From positions 1 to 64,000 of the forward strand of contig JAPPES010000127.1 in NCBI GenBank assembly GCA_028824125.1: DNA of 64,000 bases. Reading direction: 5' to 3'. Under the pieces are notes generated by a model, which was not told the origin of the DNA, did not search any database, and saw nothing but the letters and a program-made list of their open reading frames with translations. This document shows positions 57,857 to 64,000 of this stretch, one piece after another. The DNA comes from Candidatus Poribacteria bacterium (GTDB taxonomy: Bacteria; Poribacteria; WGA-4E; WGA-3G). Position 1 is the first letter of the stretch; each line of letters begins with the position of its first letter. A program made the translations under genes and the position numbers.

Positions 57857-58456
57857 TTACTGTATGCTATCTGTTGTGTTTGTTATGGATGCGATATCCC
57901 ATAGCAGCACCGTACCATCTACAGCTGCACTTGCAAGTGTTTTGCCATCACGACTAAACGACACACTATAAACCCAATGCTTATGTCCTGTAAGCGTTTT
58001 TTTGTGTTCGCCTATTGGCACATCCCACAGGCGGATAGTTGTATCCCAACTCCCACTCCCAAGTGTTTTTCCATCCGGACTGAATGACAAACTTTTAACA
58101 ATAGAAGTATGTCCCTTGAGAGTATTTAAGTGTTCGCCCGTGGCAGAATTCCACAATTTAACATCATTTTGGTCACTACTTGCGAGGATGCTTCCATTTG
58201 GACTGAACGCCACGCTTGAAACACCAGATGTATGACCTGTGATGGTCTTTTTATGTTCGCCAGTGGCAACATCCCACAATCTGATGGTATTGTCATTTGT
58301 GCCACTCCCACTTACGAGGATACTTCCATCTGGACTGAATGTAATAACTTCTGACAGCATCTGTATGTCCAGTGATAGTTTTCTTATGTCTCCCTGTTCT
58401 TGCATCCCACAATCGGATTGTCCTGTCGTTACTTGAACTTGCAAGAATTTTTCCAT
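57857..58456 (-). CDS. WD40 protein C, 3' fragment after a frameshift
   Basis: Carries the last four WD40 units (IRLWDVATGE, VKLWNSATGE, IRLWDVPIGE, VLLWDIAS) of the gene whose 5' part is 58293-59777. The first 36 residues here are out-of-frame sequence; true homology begins at ITFSPDGSILVSGSG. Removing one T from the AGTTATTACA stretch near 58345-58350 joins the two parts into HTDAVRSITFSPDG. Either the gene is a recent pseudogene or the assembly has an indel error. Confidence 0.6.
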   Translation of the reverse strand: MEKFLQVQVTTGQSDCGMQEQGDIRKLSLDIQMLSEVITFSPDGSILVSGSGTNDNTIRLWDVATGEHKKTITGHTSGVSSVAFSPNGSILASSDQNDVKLWNSATGEHLNTLKGHTSIVKSLSFSPDGKTLGSGSWDTTIRLWDVPIGEHKKTLTGHKHWVYSVSFSRDGKTLASAAVDGTVLLWDIASITNTTDSIQ

Positions 58457-59777
58457 TTGGACTGAACGCTACACTTCTGATATGAGAATAAATATTTTTC
58501 TCAGAGACATGACCCTTTATAGTTTTTTTACGCCTACCTGTGACAGCATCCCAAATACGGATAGTTTCATCCACACTGCCACTTGCGAGGGTAGGTCCAT
58601 TAGGATTAAACGCTATACAATCAACAGCTCCTTTGTGCCCTGTGAATGTTTTCTTGTGTATACCTTCGATTGTATCCCACAGTAGTACCTCTTTGGAAGC
58701 TCCAATTGCAACCGTCTGTCCATCGCTGCTGAATGATACACTCGAGATAGATGCTATATGTCCCGTGATAGCTTTCTTGTGTTTCCCAGCGACAACATCC
58801 CAGAGGTGTAGGATATGATCGTAGCTCCAACTTGCAAGTGTTTTGCCATCAGCACTGAACGCCACGTGCTTCACATCAGCCGTATGCTTTTTAAATGTAT
58901 ACTTGAGCTTACCTGCATCAACATCCCACAATCGGACGGTGTCATCTCGACTTGCACTCGCCAACAACCTTCCATCAGGACTAAACGTCACGCTATTGAT
59001 ACTTTTCTTATGTCCCTTTAACGTTTTCTGATGTTCACCTGTACCAACGTTCCATAATCGAATAGTTGTGTCCCAACTTCCACTGGCAAGCGTCTGTCCG
59101 TCAGAACTAAAGGATAAACTCTTAACATTTTTCTTATGTCCCTTCAGTGTTTGCTTTTCCTCTTTTGTGTTTGGATCAGATAAGTGAATATTTTTATTGC
59201 TTCCAGATGCAAGTGTCACTCCATCGCCGTTGAGCCATAACGTATTTCCCAGAGCATGATATCCATGGAACCTATCTTTATGTGTACCAGTGGTAACATC
59301 CCATAGATTAGTATCATGGATACATACGCTTGCGAGTGTTTTCCCATCACGACTAAAAAATACCTTAAAAATACCTCTCGTATGCCCTACAAAAGATTGC
59401 TTGCGTCTGCTTGTGGCGACATCCCACAAGTAGACGATTCTGTCTGCACCTCCACCCGCCAAAGTCTGACCATCTGGACTGAACGAGATGCTTGCGATAC
59501 CGTAGTTGTCCCCTGTCAGTAGCGTGCGCACCTCATAGGAGGAAGCATCATAAAGCCAGATGCCGATAGAGGTCGCAACTGCTAAAACAGTGCCATCTGG
59601 AGAATATTCTATATCGCCTACACTGCCTTTACCGATACGTACTTTTACTCCCTCAGGCAGATTCCGTTGCGAAGATTCGTGAAGGATTGTCTCTCGTTGA
59701 AATTGCGTAAAAACAATACTCAGAATTAAAATAGCAAAGACGATCCCCAGACTTAAATAAATTAAACGTATTTTCAT
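58293..59777 (-). CDS. WD40 protein C, 5' part, frameshifted
   Basis: Encodes an N-terminal membrane anchor or signal (LIYLSLGIVFAILILSIVFTQ), the NLPEGVKVRIGKGSVGDIEYSPDG start shared with the next gene, and about ten WD40 units (VYLWDVATSR to IRLWDARTGR). The frame then runs into out-of-phase residues (YYIQSRWKYPRKWEWHK). With the downstream fragment the gene would have 14 units, enough for two seven-bladed propellers. AAGGAG lies upstream of the ATG. Confidence 0.75.
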   Translation of the reverse strand: MKIRLIYLSLGIVFAILILSIVFTQFQRETILHESSQRNLPEGVKVRIGKGSVGDIEYSPDGTVLAVATSIGIWLYDASSYEVRTLLTGDNYGIASISFSPDGQTLAGGGADRIVYLWDVATSRRKQSFVGHTRGIFKVFFSRDGKTLASVCIHDTNLWDVTTGTHKDRFHGYHALGNTLWLNGDGVTLASGSNKNIHLSDPNTKEEKQTLKGHKKNVKSLSFSSDGQTLASGSWDTTIRLWNVGTGEHQKTLKGHKKSINSVTFSPDGRLLASASRDDTVRLWDVDAGKLKYTFKKHTADVKHVAFSADGKTLASWSYDHILHLWDVVAGKHKKAITGHIASISSVSFSSDGQTVAIGASKEVLLWDTIEGIHKKTFTGHKGAVDCIAFNPNGPTLASGSVDETIRIWDAVTGRRKKTIKGHVSEKNIYSHIRSVAFSPNGKILASSSNDRTIRLWDARTGRHKKTITGHTDAVRSYYIQSRWKYPRKWEWHK

Positions 59778-59807
59778 TTTACTTGACTAATCTCCTTGTG
59801 GCACTTC

Positions 59808-59841
59808 TATAGTGTACACCAGATTTCTGGTGTACACTATA
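59808..59841. other. long near-perfect palindrome between WD40 genes
   Basis: TATAGTGTACACCAGA (59808-59823) is repeated as its exact reverse complement at 59826-59841 with two bases between. It lies just after the stop of the gene at 59846 (minus strand) and 31 bases before the next gene. It may terminate transcription as a stem-loop or bind a dimeric regulator; no T-run follows. Confidence 0.65.
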
Positions 59842-59845
59842 CATT

Positions 59846-62122
59846 CTACTCTGTTACATCCAAATCTTGGATAATAGATGTCAAATCCCACAGAAGCACT
59901 GTATCATCAAAACTTAGGCTGGAAAGGGTTTTACCGTCAGCACTAAACAGTAAACCGGTAACCCACGATGCATGACCAGCAAGCGTTTTTTTGAGTTCTC
60001 CCGTACGTAAATCCCATAAACGAATTATTTCGTCATCAACACCTCCGATTTCGCCTTTAATATCACTTGCTAACACCAATCCATTAGGATAGAATTTCAC
60101 GTGCCAGATAGTCTTTTTATATGCCGTGAGTGACTGTTTTTGTTTTCCTGTGGCAACATCACACAAACGGGCGGTCCCATCTTTGCTCGTACTCGCTATG
60201 GTAAGCCCATCAGAACTGAAGGATACAGAAGATATAGCATCCGCATGCCCTCTGAACGTTTGCATCAAATTTCCTGTGGCAACATCCCATAGATAGATGG
60301 GACCATTCCTATGACCACTTGCCAATACACTCCCATCTAAGTTAAACGAGACGGTAGTAACAGCAAGCAATTGTTGTGTTTGATTATTAGTCAAGCGTTT
60401 ATCCGTGAAAACTTGGATCTGTTTACCTGTCCCCGCATCCCACATACGGACTGTGCCATCTAATCCTCCACTGGCAAGTGTTTTTCCATGTGGACTGAAA
60501 GTGACACTTTCGACCAAATCTGTATGTCCTGTAAGGGTTTGCCTGTGTTTGCCCGTTGCAACATCCCATAGACGAATAATCCTTTCCTCGTATGAACTCC
60601 AACTTGCAAGCGTGCCACTATCTGGACTGAAAACAACACGCTTAATCAACGCTTTATGTCCTCTTAGAGTTTTCTTGTGTTTTCCTGACTCCACATCCCA
60701 TAGCCGAATAATTTTGTCTTCGTGCAAACTCCAACTTGCTAATGTTTCTCCACCCGGACTGAACAACACGCCTCTGGATGGCAAATCTTTGTGGTTATAA
60801 ACCTCTCCAGCAAGAGGTTGTCGCTGTTTCGTGTTTGTATTCCACAAGTATATGGTTCCATCAGAATTACAAGTAGTAAATTTCTCCCCATTCGGCGTGA
60901 GAGACATATTATTGGTATCATACGGACCATCACGTCTCGCTCTTAAGTTTGTAATTGTCTTTTTGTGTTTGCCAGTATCAACATCCCATATACGAATAAT
61001 TCCACCAAAAATCCCAGTAGCAAGTGTTTTTCCATCCGGACTAAACGTGCCATTTGTAACATAACCTGGATATTCAGCCAAGTGTTTGCGCTTTCCTGTA
61101 GCAATATCCCATAAGCGTATTTTGCCACTTCCAATTAAACTCACAACAGTCCGATTATCCGGACTGAACAGCACGTTTTCTATCTTTTTCAAATGGTCTC
61201 CTTGTTTTATATCTGTATCTTGACTGATGAAAGTTTGCTTGAGTGTGCCAATCGTTGTATCCCACAACCGTATCGTATTGTTGAATCTCACAGTCGCGAG
61301 AGTTTTTTTATCTGGACTGAAAAACACTTTTTCAATTGTTTCTTGCTTTTCAACCTGTTCGCTTATTAATCCTTGATTGGCAAGTGTCTTTATACGTTTT
61401 CCTGCGTTTGTATCCCATAAATAGACTGTCTTGTCATCACTGACACTTGTAAGCGTGCTACCATTTGGACTGAACGAAATTCTGGTGACAGGTGCTGGAT
61501 GTCCTGTTAAAGTTTTCTTAAATTCCCCTGTAGCAACATCCCACAGACGAATCGTTTGATCTTTACTCCCACTTGCGATCATTTTTCCATCCGGACTGAA
61601 TGATAAACTCTGAATAAAATCTGTATGTTTCTTGAGGATATGTTTGGACTTGCCTGTGGCTACATCCCATAGATGAATATCTTTGTAATCCACACTTGCA
61701 AATGTCCGCCCATCTGGACTGAACCGTAAAATATGGTAAATAGAAGAACCATCTGGGAGTGTTTTCTTGATTTTACCAGAAACAACATCCCATAGTGTAA
61801 TACCCTTGAACCTTTCCGAACTGGCGAGGACTGTTCCTTCCGGGTTGAATAAGATTTTCTCAACACCCTTATTATTATGAGCGAGCAAGGCGCGTTCTTG
61901 ATATGTCTCTGTATCATATATCCAAATACCGATTGTAGTCGCTACTGCCAGTATAGCCCCATCTGGGGAATATCGCATATCATTGATACGTCCTTTACCG
62001 AGACGCGCGATCGTGCCTTCGGGCAATTCCCATTGCGTATAGTTTTGGGCAGATGTGTCCGATTGACAAAACATTGTAACAATAAGCAGCATCCCAAAAA
62101 TCGGAAAGATCGTTTTATTCAT
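59846..62122 (-). CDS. secreted WD40 protein D, about 16 repeats
   Basis: A 758-residue exported propeller protein, intact. A signal peptide (TIFPIFGMLLIVTMFCQSDTSAQ) is followed by LPEGTIARLGKGRINDMRYSPDG and about 16 WD40 units (ITLWDVVSGK, IRLWDVATGE, VYLWDTNAGK, IRLWDIATGK, VRMWDAGTGK, VLLWDLTS among others), enough for two propellers. ATG at 62122 has AAAGGAGA upstream; the 93-base extension upstream is not credible. It lies between frameshifted paralogues on both sides. Partner unknown; a scaffold outside the cytoplasm is likely. Confidence 0.85.
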   Translation of the reverse strand: MNKTIFPIFGMLLIVTMFCQSDTSAQNYTQWELPEGTIARLGKGRINDMRYSPDGAILAVATTIGIWIYDTETYQERALLAHNNKGVEKILFNPEGTVLASSERFKGITLWDVVSGKIKKTLPDGSSIYHILRFSPDGRTFASVDYKDIHLWDVATGKSKHILKKHTDFIQSLSFSPDGKMIASGSKDQTIRLWDVATGEFKKTLTGHPAPVTRISFSPNGSTLTSVSDDKTVYLWDTNAGKRIKTLANQGLISEQVEKQETIEKVFFSPDKKTLATVRFNNTIRLWDTTIGTLKQTFISQDTDIKQGDHLKKIENVLFSPDNRTVVSLIGSGKIRLWDIATGKRKHLAEYPGYVTNGTFSPDGKTLATGIFGGIIRIWDVDTGKHKKTITNLRARRDGPYDTNNMSLTPNGEKFTTCNSDGTIYLWNTNTKQRQPLAGEVYNHKDLPSRGVLFSPGGETLASWSLHEDKIIRLWDVESGKHKKTLRGHKALIKRVVFSPDSGTLASWSSYEERIIRLWDVATGKHRQTLTGHTDLVESVTFSPHGKTLASGGLDGTVRMWDAGTGKQIQVFTDKRLTNNQTQQLLAVTTVSFNLDGSVLASGHRNGPIYLWDVATGNLMQTFRGHADAISSVSFSSDGLTIASTSKDGTARLCDVATGKQKQSLTAYKKTIWHVKFYPNGLVLASDIKGEIGGVDDEIIRLWDLRTGELKKTLAGHASWVTGLLFSADGKTLSSLSFDDTVLLWDLTSIIQDLDVTE

Positions 62123-62195
62123 TGAAGCATCTCCTTTAAAAAATCCATAGATAGTGAGAATTAGGTATGGCAAATTTCTTTTGTAAGTTGTCCTA

Positions 62196-63194
62196 TTATT
62201 TACGGTTCGTCGCATTAGATATGGATGTCAAGTCCCACAGTAACACTGTACCGTCCCCACTCGCGCTTGCAAGTGTCTGTCCATCCGGACTAAACGCTAT
62301 ACCATCAACAATAGACATGTGTCCTTTAAGAATTTTCTTAAGTGTGCCTGTGTTTACATCCCATAGACGGAGGGTCCGATCCCAGCTGGCACTTACCAGA
62401 GTGCGCCCATCCGAGCTGAACGCTATACTATCAATAAAATGTGTATGCCCCTTAAGTGTTTTCTTTTGTTCTCCGGTGACGGCATCCCACAATTGAACAT
62501 CAGTCTGATTGTAACTCGCGAGTGTCTGACCATCTGGACTAAACATTACACTAAAGGCACTATTCTTATCCCCTGTAGAACTTTGTATATTTTGTCCCGT
62601 GCTGAGATTCCACAACCGGATTATACTGTCTTTTGATCCGCCGCCGCTGGCAAGAGTGCGTCCGTCCGGGCTGAATGCTACGCTCCTAACATCAGACGTA
62701 TGCCCAGTTAAGGTTTGCTTGTGGATGCCAGTGACGACATCCCATAGCCTGACAGTTTTGTCGTAACTTCCACTGGCAAGGGTGCGTCCATCTGGACTAA
62801 ACGAAACATCTCTAACAGATTCCGTATGTCCGGTGAAGGTTTGTTTATGTGTGCCCGTGTTTACATCCCATAGTCGGATTGTGTTGTCACTACTCAAAAC
62901 TAACGAAAGTTTTTCCATCTGGACTGAACGATATATTATAGATACCATCCGTATGTCCTTTAAGGATTTTCTTGGATTTCCTTGAATTTGCGTCCCATAG
63001 ACGGATTGTTTTGTCATCACTTCCAGTAACAAGTGTTTTCCCATCCGGACTAAATGAAAAGCCAGCAACCCGTTTCTTATGTCCTTCAAGTGTTCTCTTG
63101 TGTTTTCCAATGTTGACATCCCACAAGTGGATCTCTCCAAAACTTCGGCTTGCCAGGGTTTTTCCATCTGGACTAAACCATAAACTATAGGCAT
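62196..63194 (-). CDS. WD40 protein E, 3' fragment after a frameshift
   Basis: Contains six in-frame WD40 units (IRLWDVNTGT, VRLWDVVTGI, IRLWNLSTGQ, VQLWDAVTGE, LRLWDVNTGT, VLLWDLTS). The first 95 or so residues of the long frame are out-of-phase reading of the upstream part. True homology begins near SSDNTIRLWD at about 62885. The 5' part is 62890-64000. A one-base change in the GGAAAAACTTTCG stretch near 62908-62916 would restore one gene. Confidence 0.6.
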   Translation of the reverse strand: MPIVYGLVQMEKPWQAEVLERSTCGMSTLENTREHLKDIRNGLLAFHLVRMGKHLLLEVMTKQSVYGTQIQGNPRKSLKDIRMVSIIYRSVQMEKLSLVLSSDNTIRLWDVNTGTHKQTFTGHTESVRDVSFSPDGRTLASGSYDKTVRLWDVVTGIHKQTLTGHTSDVRSVAFSPDGRTLASGGGSKDSIIRLWNLSTGQNIQSSTGDKNSAFSVMFSPDGQTLASYNQTDVQLWDAVTGEQKKTLKGHTHFIDSIAFSSDGRTLVSASWDRTLRLWDVNTGTLKKILKGHMSIVDGIAFSPDGQTLASASGDGTVLLWDLTSISNATNRK

Positions 63195-64000
63195 TCTGAA
63201 TATGTCCTGTGATTGCTATCTGATGTTTTCCAGTGTTGACATTCCACAAGCGAATGGTTCCGTCGGTTGCCCCACTTGCGAGCGTTTTTCCGTCCGGACT
63301 AAATGATAAATGATAAACAGAAGACTTATGCCCTTTAAAGGTTTTCTTGTGTTTCCCTGTGTTGACATCCCACAAACAGATGGTATCGTCCCAACTTCCA
63401 GTAGCGAGTATTTTCCCATCTGGACTGAACGTTAAACTTTGAATTACAGATTTATGACCTTTAAGTGTTTTTTTATGTTTTCCAGTGTTGACGTTCCACA
63501 AATATATCTTTGTGTCCACGCCCACACTTGCAAGTGTTTTCCCATCTGGGCTGAAACATATCCCTCTAATGGATTTTGCATGTCCTTTGAGAGTTTTCTG
63601 TTGTTTCCCTGTGATAAGATCCAACATCTGAACGGTATCACCGCTCACACTTGCAAGCGTCAATCCATTTGTGTTGAACGACATACGAGAGACATGATAT
63701 GTAGGCCGTCTGAATGTATGTTTGTGCGTGCTTTTACCAATATCCCACAGATTGATTTCATGGATACTTGCGCTTGCGAGCGTTTTCCCATCCGGACTGA
63801 ACGCCATGCTAAAGATCTCTGCGTTATGTCCTATAAAGGTTTGCTTATGTGTCCCTATAGCAACGTCCCATAAGCGAATGATTTTGTCTTCACCCCCGCT
63901 TGCGATTGTTTTTCCATCTGGACTGAACACAATACATTCAATATTGGATGTGTGTGGTACTAATAGTGAAAGTGTGTCAGTATTATTTATATCATAAAGC
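62890..64000 (-). CDS. WD40 protein E, 5' part, frameshifted and running off the window
   Basis: From the window edge the frame reads LYDINNTDTLSLLVPHTSNI and then VFSPDGKTIASGG, so translation begins beyond 64000; the GTG at 63930 is not the start. About nine WD40 units follow (IRLWDVAIGT, INLWDIGKST, IYLWNVNTGK, ICLWDVNTGK, IHLWDVNIGK, IRLWDANSRK among others). The frame ends in FSPDGKTFVSFE and a TAG, in mid-repeat. With the 3' fragment it would have 15 visible units. No signal peptide can be judged. Confidence 0.65.
   Translation of the reverse strand, partial: LYDINNTDTLSLLVPHTSNIECIVFSPDGKTIASGGEDKIIRLWDVAIGTHKQTFIGHNAEIFSMAFSPDGKTLASASIHEINLWDIGKSTHKHTFRRPTYHVSRMSFNTNGLTLASVSGDTVQMLDLITGKQQKTLKGHAKSIRGICFSPDGKTLASVGVDTKIYLWNVNTGKHKKTLKGHKSVIQSLTFSPDGKILATGSWDDTICLWDVNTGKHKKTFKGHKSSVYHLSFSPDGKTLASGATDGTIRLWNVNTGKHQIAITGHIQNAYSLWFSPDGKTLASRSFGEIHLWDVNIGKHKRTLEGHKKRVAGFSFSPDGKTLVTGSDDKTIRLWDANSRKSKKILKGHTDGIYNISFSPDGKTFVSFE

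Overview
The window looks like bacterial chromosome of moderate-to-low GC, most probably from Candidatus Poribacteria or a neighbouring planctomycete-like lineage. This placement is inferred from gene content without any database search: a Tm-1-like/phytanoyl-CoA dioxygenase pair, a cytochrome c protein fused to a formylglycine-generating-enzyme domain, a DUF6785-type membrane protein, five secreted WD40 proteins and many short dispersed palindromic repeats. No rRNA, tRNA or CRISPR array was seen.

Layout. 0.6-3.2 kb: an archaeal-type phosphopantoate-beta-alanine ligase overlapping a large membrane protein. 3.4-7 kb: a YihY-family protein, a retropepsin-like protease, a MITE, and a small-protein/HNH nuclease pair broken by a decayed IS982-type element. 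7-9 kb: a secreted purple-acid-phosphatase-like enzyme. 9.2-17.2 kb: an unusual phosphate-uptake operon with pstS, a DUF805-PstC fusion, pstA, a voltage-gated K+ channel gene, three pstB-like ATPase genes, a third permease and phoU. The three ATPases lack different catalytic motifs in a complementary way. 17-24 kb: MscS channel, SLC12-like transporter, three envelope proteins and CorA. 24.5-31.7 kb: an acidic TPR protein, transketolase, a small-protein/aspartic-protease pair, a membrane cytochrome c overlapping a TlpA-like redoxin whose catalytic position is an in-frame UGA (probable selenocysteine), then the phytanoyl-CoA dioxygenase/Tm-1-like operon.

32-37.2 kb: tandem seven-repeat WD40 genes, a secreted protein, and an ECF sigma factor coupled to a frameshifted membrane protein. 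37.4-45 kb: cupin, LamG-like protein, glucose-6-phosphate isomerase, an NtrY/NtrC-like two-component pair, a pseudopilin and prepilin peptidase. 45-53.3 kb: an orphan Phd-type antitoxin between two 42-bp direct repeats, the cytochrome c-FGE protein, an FRG-domain/TPR protein, nitroreductase, amidohydrolase and TPR lipoprotein. 53.3-57.6 kb: HslU/HslV, a membrane protein and an ArsA/Get3-like ATPase. 57.8-64 kb: three long WD40 genes, two of them frameshifted, the last running off the window.

The clearest functional units are phosphate handling (secreted phosphatase plus the pst-phoU operon), redox and cytochrome proteins (27.7-29.1 and 45.4-48.5 kb), and small mobile or conflict-type modules (4.8-6.9, 27.0-27.7, 45.0-45.4 kb). 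At least four families of palindromic repeat are scattered between genes, and some touch start or stop codons.
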